Below are positions 50,579-63,451 of a stretch of 64,000 bases of DNA, piece by piece (within the stretch, counting starts at the first letter, position 1; the number at the start of each line of letters is the position of its first letter). The DNA is from Osedax fenrisi (lineage: Eukaryota > Annelida > Polychaeta > Sabellida > Siboglinidae), in assembly GCA_964019155.1 (NCBI GenBank), contig OZ025244.1, positions 20,286,527 through 20,350,526 of the forward strand, read 5' to 3'. The position numbers and the translations under genes were made by a program. Below the pieces are notes generated by a model. The model was given only the letters and a program-made list of their open reading frames with translations, was not told the origin of the DNA and searched no databases.

Positions 50579-50588
50579 GTGTGTGTGC
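50539..50588. repeat. (GT)n microsatellite
   Basis: A GT run of about 45-50 bp with one TTG interruption. Confidence 0.95.
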
Positions 50589-50787
50589 GCGATTGTCGTA
50601 ATGATCTAATAACAAACTTTTCTAAATAAATTCTATGTTTACTTATTTAGGATTGTTCGCGTACAGTGTACGTCGTACACGTGTGATATTTATCTCATTT
50701 GCATGTATCAACTGTTATACACGTAAACTTATATATATATATATTAAGAAGTTTACCATTTCAATGATTCTCGAAACGTGTCCCTCC

Positions 50788-51274
50788 CATCGATATAAAG
50801 AAAGTGGATAAGCAATTGAATGTAGTGTATGGCACTTTCCGCTATGAGCGCTGCAGTCGAAACCCACTATCTGGCCCACTACTTTTTATTTATAATAATA
50901 TGTATTTATCATATATATATTGATAATCACTACCAATTTTAATATACTATCAATACTAAAAATAAAATTATATATTTAAAATACATAATATCAACATTCC
51001 TCGTAATGTTGTGTATTTAAATTGAAGTTATAATACTATTTTATTGATTTTATTGATATTTATAATTTAAATCCATTGATATAGATATAAGTCACTTTAA
51101 TCTATTTCGACGAAAAGACTACTGTTTCAATATTTGACATATATAATATGACTAATATCCAATCAAAATCACTGATACCATTTTGTTAATTTATCGATAA
51201 AAGTGTCATTCACGTGTCTATCTTTTACATGCATTGCGTGCGTCAATTGCTTATCCACTTTCTTTATATCGATG
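50788..51274 (-). mobile_element. Element D, 487-bp inverted-repeat MITE, copy 2
   Basis: Same length and termini as copy 1 at 7522-8008, in the opposite orientation. It is flanked by a perfect 8-bp duplication GTCCCTCC (50780-50787 and 51275-51282). The interior is AT-rich without an ORF. Confidence 0.9.
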
Positions 51275-51282
51275 GTCCCTCC

Positions 51283-51802
51283 TTAATAGTATCAAATATT
51301 TGTTTACTTCGCAAAATCTTTGTATATATTCTATAACACTATTATACATTTTCGAATGTTTACGTTAAAGTAACAATTGTTACATAGTAACACATGTTAA
51401 CATGTTGCTAACGTCCATTCATAAATAGTTTGTAAATGATAGTTACTTAGGTTTAAGATAGTTTTAAATGAATCCGATGTAAACACTACCAATTTACGTA
51501 ATATATATTACATATTTACTGGAATGTTACGGTATTCTGATCGATGTATTGAATATATATTCTTATTAAAAATCATATATGAAATAGGTTAATTTCATTC
51601 CGAATTTAATTGTGTATACTATTATCACGATAGTTTCACGGTTGATTGCATTTTTACTTTATTGATTAATGTTATTTGAAATATATCGTATACAATCCGG
51701 TACATCAATTATGTCATTTATATGTAAAGTGGCAGTTCGTGGTGCTAGACACTATACTTATGCATATTATATATAATAAAATATAGCTTATAAGCTAATA
51801 AA

Positions 51803-51847
<45 letters not shown>

Positions 51848-52420
51848 GTATTGAGTTATTTTAGTATAGAATGACGCAATTATTCATTTATCTATATATA
51901 TACATTATATTACTTCATGAATATTAATAATATACCTTTTTCGTATTATATACATAAATGGATAAATAAGCATGTTAATCATAACATCGTTCCTAGGTCA
52001 TTATAGTGAATACTATAAAATAGTAATATAAAATATGCATGTACGTGTACATGTATATATATATATTTATATATATATATATACACTTACATATATAACC
52101 TATGGGTTATACGTATATGAATATATTCTTCATAAAAGTGTTTCACATAATAATAGTTGTTTGTTGACATTTAGAAGATAGTATATACTAGTATACTATC
52201 TACTAGATAGTATCCTTGAAAGTTATTTGTTATGATTTCACATTACTTACACGATACTAAATACACCTAATGATTTAATATCTTATTAAAATTATAATAA
52301 ATCATAATAATAAACATTCTTGATATCATACAGATTTATTAATGAAGAACTGAATTTCAAATAATATGAGCAGAAACCCTAAAATATCTCATATTTATCG
52401 GAGAATATCTCTTAATAGGG
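51283..52420. other. AT-rich non-coding stretch
   Basis: Nothing gene-like is seen; a (TA)n run lies at about 51806-51836. Confidence 0.55.
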
Positions 52421-52423
52421 ACA

Positions 52424-52650
52424 TCCCAAGTATTTCCGGCAAGTTGCCGGACATATTTTAACTTTAAATCGATTTTCTATCAAGTTAACTACAATTTTAG
52501 TGGGAAACCCCCTTACTTTCCGTCAACTTGCCTGAAATATAATAACTTTATAGGAGATATAACCCATTAAAACTTGATTGAAAATGGTTTTAAAGTTACA
52601 ATATTTCCGGCATTTGTCGGAAAATCTTGTAGTGGGATACGCCCTTTAGA
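52424..52650. mobile_element. Small foldback element with CCGGCAA words
   Basis: The left half reads AGGGACATCCCAAG, TTTCCGGCAAGTTGCCGGAC, AACTTTAAATCGATTTTC and ATCAAGTT. The right half inverted reads AGGGCGTATCCCACTACAAG, TTTCCGACAAATGCCGGAAA, AACTTTAAAACCATTTTC and ATCAAGTT. It is an imperfect palindrome of about 225 bp with no ORF. A 3-bp TTA duplication is possible but not clear. Confidence 0.65.
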
Positions 52651-52692
52651 TATAGTATATATTTTAATTCGTAATCTATTATAATGATATAT

Positions 52693-52732
<40 letters not shown>

Positions 52733-52812
52733 GAGTTTTATAATAATAAATATAATAGTAAATATAGATAATAAATAATTCATATAAAGTTATAATATTA
52801 TTTGTCCATTCA

Positions 52813-52900
52813 TTTTGCTGATAGTTCAGTGAATTGTTATATCTACCTGGGTTCACTCTCGTGTATTACGAAGAACCAATCTGATTATTATCATTATTAT
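52813..52900 (+). repeat. Dispersed repeat, partner at 18196-18300
   Basis: Shares TTATATCTACCTGGGTTCAC and flanking words with the partner; ends in an ATT/TTA-rich tail. Confidence 0.6.
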
Positions 52901-52969
52901 TAAATATATAGGAAAATATAAGTTCGTCGTAACAATATTTACCGATTATATAATATTTCATTAATTTAT

Positions 52970-55200
52970 ATTTTATTTATTTATTTATATATAGTTTATT
53001 GACTACAAAAACACTGTGTGATTATAGGCGTCGCTAGATAATAAAAAAAAAACAAAAATAAAAATAAATAGAAAACGAATAATAAAATAAAATAGAACGA
53101 TTACAATGACTAAAATGTACATACAGTTTAGGTTTAAACAATGACATTGATGAAACACAACGAATATCACAAGAAAGAGAATTCCAGATTTTCGGAGCAA
53201 TAACCGAGAAAGCTGATTCAGAGAATGCCAACAATGTATATTGTTGCACCAATTTCATGATGTGGCACTTCCGACTGGATCTGTTCGAACTCTGAATAGT
53301 AATGGATTGAGCTAAATATTAAGGACATCCACAGTGTATAGCCTCATGTGTAATACACAATAGCCTATGTATACAAATATATCTAAACTCAAGCCAGCCT
53401 AATGATCTCATTAAATCAGATATAGAAATAATTGAAGCACAGTTTAGTTTATATAATACACGTATAGCATGACTTTGAATACGCTCAAGTTTATACATAA
53501 GGTTGACAGGTAAATTACATAATAATGAACAGCAATATATAAGTCTGCTGAAAACTAGCGAGTGAATTAAACATTTCGTCATGGCGAAGGTAAGCTTATA
53601 ACGAGATTTTCTAATATTATATAGAAAATAGTTGGCAGTGCGAATCATGTTATTAATATGTGAAGAGTAGTCTAGGTGAGAGGTTAAAGTGAAACCGAGG
53701 ATAATTATAGATTAGAAGTTGGTAGAAATAGTAAAAAAGGATGAGTGATTGGTAGTGGAGAACTGGGTCTCGAAAATATGATAGTGTCAGTTTTAGTCAT
53801 ATTTAAGGAGAGAGAGTTATGAGAGAACCATTCAGTGAAATCAGTAATACAGTTAAACCTATACATTTGAATCATATCAGAATCACTAGAATTAGTAAAT
53901 GACATATATATCTGTAGATCATCAGCATAAAGATGATAGTGAATATTGGGATATTTGTGAAAAATTGATTTAATAGGAATAATATAAATAATGAACAATA
54001 TAGGGCCAAGAATAGAGCCTTGTAGTAAACTATGTATGTTTACACAAGGAGGAGACAACGATGAGTTAATCTTCACGGAAGATGTTCTTTATGACACAAA
54101 AGACATAAACCAACTGTGTACTTGACCGTATATGCCAATTTCATTAAGTCAAATTGAAAGAATATTGTGATCTAGGGTATCAAAGGCACTAGATAAATCA
54201 AGTAGTACGAAATAGCATGGGGCTTTATATCAAGAGATATGAGAATATCATTAATGATTAAAGTAAGGGCAGTTTCGGTACTACGATAAGGAAGATACGC
54301 ACTTTGATATTTATCAATAATAGCATTTTACGTAATGTACTTTATAAGTTGAGTGGACACAACTCGTTCTAAGGTCTTAGATATTGATGATAACTGAGAT
54401 ATTGGACGATAAATTGATAAATTAGATTGGTCAAGAGTAGTTTTTTTTTAAATCGGAATAATATATGAATATTTCATGGAGTGTGGAACAATAGATGATA
54501 TAAGAGATCTATGAATGATTTCAGTGATAATTCCAATAAAAGATGGTGATAATGAACGAAGTAGATTGAGTGGAATTGGATCAAGTGGGGAATTCGTTTT
54601 CAAGGATGTCATCAGAGAGAATACAAAGTCATGTGTGGGAAGCGTAAAACATGACCAATTCAGATTGGATGTTAAATTGGGATTGAGTCGTACCGAGTAG
54701 ATGTTTGGAAGTAGATTGATAATACTAGACATTTTTTGTTAGAAGAAATTGGCAAACAATGAACAAATAACTGAATCAGGTTTGTCAGGAAGATGCTTGG
54801 TCTGAGTTTTACCTACAAAGGTGAAAGATAATTTGTAAGCTTGCTTAGAAGATATTCCATAACTACCGAGCATATCAGTAAAGTATGACGATTTTGTTGA
54901 GAGAAGTTTATTCTTGTAAAGCGATCGACAATCTTTAAATGCAATAAGATCAGAGTCAAGTCTAGATGATTCATATTTACGTTGTATTCTACGAAGTAGT
55001 TGCCTTAGTTTAATAAGTTCAGTATTAAACCAGGGAGACTTAGAATAAGTTCGGTTGATAAGAGTAATGGAGGGTGCAAAAATATCAAGCGAATGAGATA
55101 ATGCTAAATTAAAAGAATCAACAAGTGTAGAAAAATCAGAAGATATACTGTTGTTAAGTTGATGGAATACAGAGCTAACACACATTGGTTTATCAATAGA
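52970..55200 (-). mobile_element. CR1/L2-like LINE, 5'-truncated and decayed
   Basis: A degraded LINE on the minus strand. It starts in the region between endonuclease and RT and ends in an (AAAT)n-like 3' tail near 52970-52985. Motif spacing and wording match the LINEs at 0-2.4 kb and 31-32 kb, so the three probably belong to one clade. Confidence 0.8.
53003..55185 (-). pseudogene. LINE reverse transcriptase with several frameshifts
   Basis: Blocks in order on the minus strand are as follows. 55185-54739: SLDIFAPS and KSPWFNTELIKLRQLLRR. 54732-54448: LKTNSPLDPIPLNLL and VPHSMKYSYIIPI. About 54215-54160: LLDLSSAFDTLDHN, palm motif A. 54076-53705: LLQGSILGPILF (motif B) and YADDLQIYM (motif C). 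53648-53319: the thumb with LERIQSHAIRVLY. 53258-53034: APKIWNSLSCDIR. At least four frame changes or stops separate them, so the copy is dead. Confidence 0.8.
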
Positions 55201-55577
55201 GGATATTTTCCGAAACGATTATGATATATATAGGTACACCTGCTAATATTTATAATTCAATAAAATAAAGTAATATATCGCATCACATATTGGACGCATG
55301 ATATGTGTAAGTAGCTACCTAGGTCTATAATACCAATACCTCAAATAACCTTTTATATATGAGGTTATAGGAGGTTTTGATAATACATCCTCTGTTATTA
55401 GTCTATAGGCTACTATTATTATACTAACACACACATTATTTACATAAATGCAATGACATTTCAATTATTATTATTTATTATCATTTTCAACTGTTAAACA
55501 TACAATTGATTGACTTTTGTGAATTATAAGTTTAATTAGGTTATCCCACTCAACGTGTAGAATTTCTATAATGCATT

Positions 55578-56833
55578 ATGGCAAAGTAACCTTATACGGA
55601 CACTTTAATAATACATGGTTTTAACATTTTATGATTCGATATTCTTATTCAAAATTACAATATATTAATATTATATGATTATTGATATTATTGTGATTTT
55701 AAAATTCTATTTAATCTTTTTATTCAATAGTTAAGAGTGATTTTAAACATGGTATTTATTATGAATTCTACTAGGACATGTTGATCATTTAAATATGGGT
55801 ATTGAGAATACTCAACAACAAAAAAGGTAATTTAGGTCAATATTGTACATGCGCCAGCTTGGTCAGATTTAACCACATTTAACATGGGAATAGATGGGAA
55901 AATACCAAAAAATATAAATATGTATATTTTTCACATTTATAATTAAGCTAAATCCATGAAATTTTTAGTATATGTATAATGTGTATATATATATATACTA
56001 TGAATAATATCAAAATCATAATAAAGATTATTTATTTATAGGATTTTGTTTTAAATTATAGGATTTTCCATATTTTTTGTTGACCTCTCATAATTTTTTA
56101 CATAATCGTTATATTTTATCAATTTATATTTTATATAATAAAAAAACAATTCATTAACCAGTATATATAACAATTTGGCTTAACAAATTCTAACTACCAT
56201 GGAATTTCTTTAATTTTGTTAGAAATCATCAATAAATTACCATTTTTCTGTAGTTGGTACCTTTACAAATGTTAAGATTTGTTTTTTTTACCTCATCTTA
56301 AGATGTTATATTTTAACGTACAAGTATTATAAATTTAAAAAAATAGCTATTTATAATTTTAATAAATAGATAAAGAGTCCTAATTTTTAGAAAATTGTTA
56401 TATATATAAATTTTATTTTATTGTTAAAATTAATTATCTAATAACTAGTATTGTAAATAGGGATACTATAGATAATATTTTCTATATTAATATTATATAT
56501 TGGAAGAATATAGTATTTAAGAAAATTACTAATTATTATATAGATATAAATTACAATAAAATAAAAATTTACAAAATTTAAATAAATGTCCTTGTTTATA
56601 AACAATGCAATTATATAGGAGTAACGAAATTTCGAGATTATTATTTTGTGATTATTCTTTTTTTTAAAACCTTCATCGCATCGCCAATATTGAACCAACA
56701 TGTATATATATATTAATAAACTATTATCATGAACATCATAGCTATAGAATACACTATGTTGCGGTATGATCTGGAAAATAAAATCACTCATAGCGGGGGT
56801 GTCCGTATTCGGTACCCATGTCCGAAAACGAAT
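55578..56833 (+). mobile_element. Family A remnant interrupted by element F
   Basis: Family A sequence occupies 55578-55736 (GGCAAAGTAACCTTATACGG at the left end) and resumes at about 56793-56833 with GGGTGTCCGTATTCGG and GTACCCATGTCCGAA. The intact paralogue near 26510-26570 is continuous across this point. The rest of the A copy is missing to the right. Confidence 0.7.
55737..56788. mobile_element. Element F, about 1.05 kb insertion with short inverted ends
   Basis: The inserted DNA begins GAGTGATTTTA and ends TAAAATCACTC, an 11-bp perfect terminal inverted repeat. ATAG precedes (with TTAA between) and follows it. The interior is AT-rich with no long plus-strand ORF; the minus-strand open stretch 56438-56791 is low-complexity and crosses the end, so it is not accepted. 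Confidence 0.6.
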
Positions 56834-56862
56834 AACAATAATATTATTTAAATATATATATT

Positions 56863-57215
56863 AACTGCAGGGTAAACTGTCGATGGGAAGCAGACTATAG
56901 CCATATAGGGAATCACACACTAAGGCGCAGGTTCGATATATGTATGGATCAATCAAATTGTTCTTAAAATAATACTTTAATAATATTGTATAATTGTGTA
57001 TATAACGTTATCTACACTTGTTAACACCATGTATTCCATAATACGACAATGGATTCGAAAGTACGTTATATATCATATAGGATATATTGGTCATAAGTAA
57101 CAATTACATTTAAGTTCCTGTATGCATACATGGGATGTATACATATAGGTACCTATATATAGGTTGTATAAGCCAGTATAAATCCTCCACCAAAATAAAA
57201 TTAAAATAACAATAT
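56863..57215 (+). mobile_element. tRNA-derived SINE, copy 2, diverged
   Basis: The order matches the SINE at 35690-35990: a tRNA-like head with CAGGTTCGAT as the B-box remnant (about 56917-56927), a body with TTGTTCTTAAAATAAT and a word matching GGTTATAAGTGAAC, then CTCCACCAAAATAAAATTAA and an A-rich tail. The A box is poor, so this copy is old. Confidence 0.7.
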
Positions 57216-58660
57216 ATTTATAATATATAATAGATATTGTATATTATAAATACTGTATATAATATATACTATATACATAATATGAATAACATTAATATAG
57301 TTATTTAATCGTAGAATAATTCGCTTATATGAATATTACTTTTTATAATTATCTATTCAGATAAAAGAGTCTGTTATTTACTACCACGTATACGTGTATT
57401 CTATAGAATGTTGTATAGTTGCAATTAATAATAAGTAAACAAGCGTAATACGTAAATTTTCCACACGTTCGAATTCAGACGAATTCATGCAGCGAATTCT
57501 ATAATTAATTTCTAAATATAGGTGACATATTATTAGCTGTAGTCGATTTTATAGTGCGTAGTTGTACAATTAAAACAATCAAAACAATGATTCATTGTTA
57601 AATGATATTTCTGTAGGAGACCACTGGTGTTTTAAGTATTATTCATGAGTGTAAACGCTTTTCATAATGAGATAAATGAATATGTTTAATTGTAATTTAA
57701 TATTATTATACCATTTTTTACTTATGAATAATTACAATAAAATAAAATTATTTTATATTTTAAATATATAGTACAGTATTTTGATTGATAATTATTTTCT
57801 TATAGGGGTTCCCTAATGGGAAAAAATATTATTTGAATATGAACATTAATCATAAATAATGACGTATCGTATATTCAGAAGTATAGTTATAGGAATACGA
57901 TCAATTATAATCGCATAATATAATTCTATAATCATCTATTAAATCTATTAAACCAAATATTTTATTTTAAAGTTTTAGCATTGATATTTTTGATTATTTA
58001 TATATACATCTTAAGAAGTTATAAATATTATGTACTAGTTGGTTATTTAATTGTTATTTTTCCATTAAATATAAACGAATATGGTATACAACATTCGTAT
58101 AGTATATATACTTATTAAGAAGTTGTCGTTATATACTATGTATACGTAATATTACATAAATTGTCGTTATATATGATGTATATTAGCATGTATAGCATAT
58201 ATACATATATATTATGGATTATATATATATGTAAGTAAACATATGTAGTATTACATCAAATCGGTAATGTGAAACCCGATTTAGAAATAATTTATTTTGT
58301 ATAACGATGTTTTCCTAATAATTAGAATCTGTATACATTATTGTAATGTACATATATTATATATATATATATATACACTAACCTACTCATATATATATAT
58401 ATATATATATAGAATATTATTATTATCATTATTATTATTAGATAATAATAATATCATAGTTATTTATGCATTAAATTAAATATCACATATTTAGTAAATA
58501 TTATTTACACGATAAACAAATAAATAATGTATTTATAATGTATTTGTTATTAAGTATATTGTGATGTATTGTATAAAATCGTAAACCAATTAGTTATATA
58601 TATATAAATATTGTATCATTTATGATGCAATATCTAGTCAATTATATAATACCTCGCGAA
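57216..58660. other. AT-rich non-coding stretch
   Basis: No gene supported; short (TA)n runs near 58360-58410. Confidence 0.55.
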
Positions 58661-58675
58661 TAAAGAGCGTCATAA

Positions 58676-58785
58676 ATGTCGCTAATCGGTTACAAGATGC
58701 TATACCTGGCCTTATTTATTATCACATTTAATAATTGCGTCAATAAGGCGTTGACCTTTGACATTAATAACATATTTACAGTATA

Positions 58786-58786
<1 letters not shown>
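58676..58786 (+). CDS. Candidate first exon with signal-peptide-like start
   Basis: An ATG at 58676 begins MSLIGYKMLYLALFIITFNN, then CVNKALTFDINNIFT, before a GTATAC that could act as donor at about 58785. The following codons are (TA)n repeat and unlikely to be coding. The hydrophobic stretch after Lys would suit a signal peptide. The patch is less AT-rich than its flanks. No downstream exon was identified. Confidence 0.2.

Positions 58787-58794
<8 letters not shown>

Positions 58795-58837
<43 letters not shown>
58795..58837. repeat. (TA)n microsatellite
   Basis: A TA run of about 42 bp. Confidence 0.95.
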
Positions 58838-58839
<2 letters not shown>

Positions 58840-58840
<1 letters not shown>

Positions 58841-59930
58841 ATACTCTATAGATATATAATAGTACTAAATATTATTTAAAATTATAGTATAATATAGTAT
58901 ACTATAATATAATCGAGGAGTCCCCGTGCTATAAATCAACTTAACTGTGTTAGTTACATGTAATAACAAGAATAAACACTAACAATTAAAAAATACAAAT
59001 ATCTGCTTCAAATATGATAAATATACCCATATATGGATACACATTATATTTTAAATATGATGAATAAGCAAATTACTTACAATAACATAGATATTATATA
59101 TTATAATAATTATATATTTATATTTAATCTTATTATATTAAATAATCTATATATAGATACCTATAGTTACAGGACAATGTAAACTAATTGTCACCCATGA
59201 CATAAAGTATATCTAATTAACTATTAATGAAATATTATTTAAAAATATATATATTAAATTATCAAAATCTAACACGATATAAATGTTATACAATCCATTG
59301 AATTCATTTAATAATATGTAATCTATAAATACATTATAGCCAAATAATAATAGCCATACTATATACATACATATATATATACATTATATAGCATAAATAT
59401 ACATACATTCCTAACAATAACATACGTGTATATTATTTATGATTTATTAAGCATGCATGCTAACCGCTTACATGTTTGCTTACAAGCTATAGCCGTACTT
59501 ACAGCTGGTTAACATGGTTACATGTGTATAACTCTACATGTTATATTATAAACTATGTCATGGTTTAATTTATATCAATTAAACAAAATCAATTACAAAA
59601 TAATCAATTAGATTTGTATGATACGTATATTAATGGTGGTATATATATATATACATAAATGTTATTTATTAATTATTATGTGTGTTTAATAAATATATAA
59701 TAAATTAATGAAAAGTAGTAAATACAAAATAAATGTAATATTAGAGTATACTATAAGGTATACCTTATTTATTTAATATAAATACGTGTTATTATATAAT
59801 CTATAAATAGATACAAATATATTACATGTGTATATAGGTTAAACATGTTTATATTAATGATATTAAATAGTGGTATACGTTCACGTATGAAAACAAACGA
59901 TAATATTACGCAACATGTTGCCGAGGTTCG
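58840..59930. other. AT-rich non-coding stretch
   Basis: Nothing gene-like is seen. Confidence 0.55.
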
Positions 59931-59994
59931 TAACCTATTCGTAACCTAGATACTACTTAGAAAGAACGTGTGACGGCTATGTGATAAAAGTGAA

Positions 59995-60222
59995 GTGTCG
60001 CGAAATTACTTCCGGTTCGGATCGCGTCGCGCGCGGAAACTTCTCTATTGCCGGCGAGATATCTATAAATAGATCGCCGTGAGTTTAGCGCGCCTCGAGT
60101 CTCTAAAGGAAAGGCGCGAATGCCCGTGCGCCGAATTCTTTTCCTTGACTTTAGACTATAGAGCTACGATAAGATAAATTACCAGTTACCGCTGAAGATA
60201 GATGCGCTATACGTGTAGGTGA
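59995..60222 (+). promoter_or_regulatory. Candidate TATA promoter and 5' UTR exon in CpG-rich patch
   Basis: A CpG-dense patch (about 59995-60240) contains CTATAAATAG at about 60063-60072. About 150 bp downstream, TAG|GTGAGACC at about 60217 is a good donor. An ATG at 60778 follows a TACTAAC branch-like word at about 60740 and CTATAG. It opens MTNYTAVLLLVVIVIIRVPR, which is hydrophobic near the start. The pieces could be the 5' end of a gene, but no conserved domain or confirmed second coding exon was found. Confidence 0.25.
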
Positions 60223-60347
60223 GACCGCACGCAGCGTCAAATAACTATAGGAACGTTATACTGATGCCGACTTAATTCCGTATTGTAATAGGATATGAGA
60301 TATTATGGGGGAATATTCCTTCAATATTTCCTCAATAGGTCCTATAA

Positions 60348-60348
<1 letters not shown>

Positions 60349-60390
<42 letters not shown>

Positions 60391-60392
60391 AT
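60349..60392. repeat. (TA)n microsatellite
   Basis: TA run interrupted by one TTATA. Confidence 0.95.
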
Positions 60393-60612
60393 ATAAGTAA
60401 CATATAGTCTACAGGTATAATGGTATAAGGTGTATATTTATATAGGTATACGTTTTTAAAGTTTAAAGTGTTAACGTATACCTTACATACACGTATATAT
60501 ATATACGTATATTAACGTCGTATATATACGTATATTAAATCGTGCAAATCTCTATAGCTATATTATAATATCACGTATTATAACATATGTTATACGTATA
60601 TACGTGTATAAA

Positions 60613-60615
<3 letters not shown>

Positions 60616-60655
<40 letters not shown>
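60616..60655. repeat. (TA)n microsatellite
   Basis: A TA run of about 40 bp. Confidence 0.95.
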
Positions 60656-60659
<4 letters not shown>

Positions 60660-61051
60660 GTGGTGTGTATATCTAAAGTGGTGTGTGTATACTTGACATT
60701 ATACTCGGATTAACGCGTGACACACACCACGAGATGTATTACTAACGCTATAGAAAGGACATGTCCTTCACTATAGTATGACTAATTACACCGCGGTGTT
60801 GTTACTTGTTGTTATTGTTATTATTCGTGTACCCCGCGGGGTCATCAACACGCTGTACGACGTATACAATACTCTGTGTATACTTCCTGGTATAATCAGG
60901 TATACATATGTATGTGTATATATAGTTATGCTTAATATATTCTGTTTGGTATTTGTTATATATATATATATATATATAAAAAACTATAGTTTTTTATCTA
61001 TAGATGATTACAATTAATTTAAATAACTTAATAGTAACTGTGTATACACTG

Positions 61052-61058
<7 letters not shown>

Positions 61059-61098
<40 letters not shown>

Positions 61099-61111
61099 CA
61101 TAATATAAATA

Positions 61112-61152
<41 letters not shown>
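61059..61152. repeat. Two (TA)n microsatellites
   Basis: TA runs at about 61059-61096 and 61117-61152. Confidence 0.95.
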
Positions 61153-61155
<3 letters not shown>

Positions 61156-61332
61156 TATGGTGTATACATATTACGCTATGTTTACTCGATATATGTCATG
61201 TACATTTAGGTCATTGTAATATAGGTCAAATGTATTATATGTTGTTATTGGTATATAATTACAACTGACATTGATATTTACAAACTTGTATTTTATGATT
61301 ATAATACTACTTGCATACAGTGTAATATAACC

Positions 61333-61337
<5 letters not shown>

Positions 61338-61375
<38 letters not shown>
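61338..61375. repeat. (TA)n microsatellite
   Basis: A TA run of about 38 bp. Confidence 0.95.
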
Positions 61376-61378
<3 letters not shown>

Positions 61379-61579
61379 TGTATACTATAGTATAAAGTTA
61401 ATATAATATAAGTATAAACAACTCCTATTTATTATATTAAAATAAATTTAAACATTAATATACAGTGTATATTTTAATTCTAGAATGGAGTCGAACACCC
61501 TAACGCCGTGAATGTAAACGTTAAGGGCATGCGGGTAAACATTAATATAATCATGATTGTATTTGTAATATCGGAAATA

Positions 61580-63393
61580 TAATTTCTATATATTATGAAG
61601 ACGTTTAAAATACGGCAATGTAAACTATACATTGTGTACACCGTTCGCCGTACAATGTATACATACTATATATAGTATATATATATATATATATACTTGT
61701 ATACAGTAGTTACATAACTCAATAAAACAGCGTGCGAATATCTCGCATTCTTTGACACTAATTCATCTTCTATTTAACATTGATTCTTACGAGGCGTTAT
61801 ATTAATGATGAATTACACGGCATTGTGCTAACTACCACTGTTCTCATTAGGTGAAAGGTGCCTAATTTGCATTATATGATATTGATGTATAGGTAGGGTA
61901 TACCCTATAGGGTATATATAGGGTAATTAATGATATTTAAATTACTAATATCAAGCTATACTAAGACAAAATATAGTTATAATATAGTATACTATAGTTA
62001 TACTATATGTATACCTATAGGTATACATATATAAATGTATAATTGCTATTAAATTAGGTTATTTTTTATAATATACTTGTCTATACTTGTCTATAGAACT
62101 ATATATATATATACATATTTATGTTAATTTATATCATAAAAATATGTATATTTTACTATACTTACATAATCTACAAACATAATACATATTATAACATATT
62201 AAATACGTATACTATGTATAGTATTAATAACTTTAATTATAACATATGTGACATATGAATATATTATATTTTTATATTTAATTACCTAAAATAATAAGTT
62301 ATTTGGTTTAATTTTAATAATTTCATATATTTTCTTTCCATGCACACATGGAAATACTCGTTACCTAAACAGCTAAACAAATATAGGGAATAGGAAATAC
62401 ACATATAATGAATAAACTTAATAGTATTTATTAACGCGTTTATTGATTGTATATATATATAGGTTATTGCCTATTATATCCTATTGAGCCATTTATAATT
62501 GTTTATAATTTATATAATTTATGAAAACCAATGTTATTTGTGAAATTCAATATCATTGAGGTTCCATTGAGGTTCCAATCATTGAGGTAGCAGATTTTAA
62601 AATACAAACTAGTATTTAATATATGTTTTATTATAATTATTATTATTAATTTAATAATATTGTATTAGTTAGTAAGTATGTACATGTAATGTAATCAATA
62701 TATAATCAGTTATTTTTAAATACAAGTACAAGTTAAAGAATGATTCCTATAATTTAATAATTTTCAAATTATTTCCGAATATAATTACATATATATGTAT
62801 TAATAAATGATCATAGTAGTAAATAGAACTGCATAATTGAAATATATATCATATCATATTAGATAACAATAATATACATAACTAAAATACATAAATTTAA
62901 ATTAATTAATAATTAATCATTGGTAATTGGAATTATATATATATGTGTGAATCTGCACGAGTGTAAATATTTATCTCGTAAGCAATTTTTTAATTTATTA
63001 TTTACGATTATTTAACGAAAATCTAGAATAATAATCTGTAATATGTAATTTATAAATAGGATAGGAGATTGTAACAATATTTAAACTATTTAATATTATC
63101 AAAAACATATATGTCTATAGATTATATTTATGAATATTATGTTTATAATCTATGGATTATATATATATATATATATTTCTTATGGAAATTTAATACTATA
63201 TATACATACTATAGTACTATATTACTAGATACTATATATAGATATGTAAAAATATGTAGAGGGGTGAACTATTGAGAATAACCCAATGTTAAATGTTATC
63301 AGAAGTGTAAGATAGATGACCTATTAATATATTTCAATTGTTTGTTTTACATTCTAAGGAATTTTCCATGTATATATTATTATATACAATATT

Positions 63394-63451
<58 letters not shown>

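Noticed and set aside
56438..56791. 117-codon minus-strand ORF
   Set aside because: Low-complexity Ile/Tyr/Asn-rich translation of AT-rich DNA that crosses the boundary of an inserted element.
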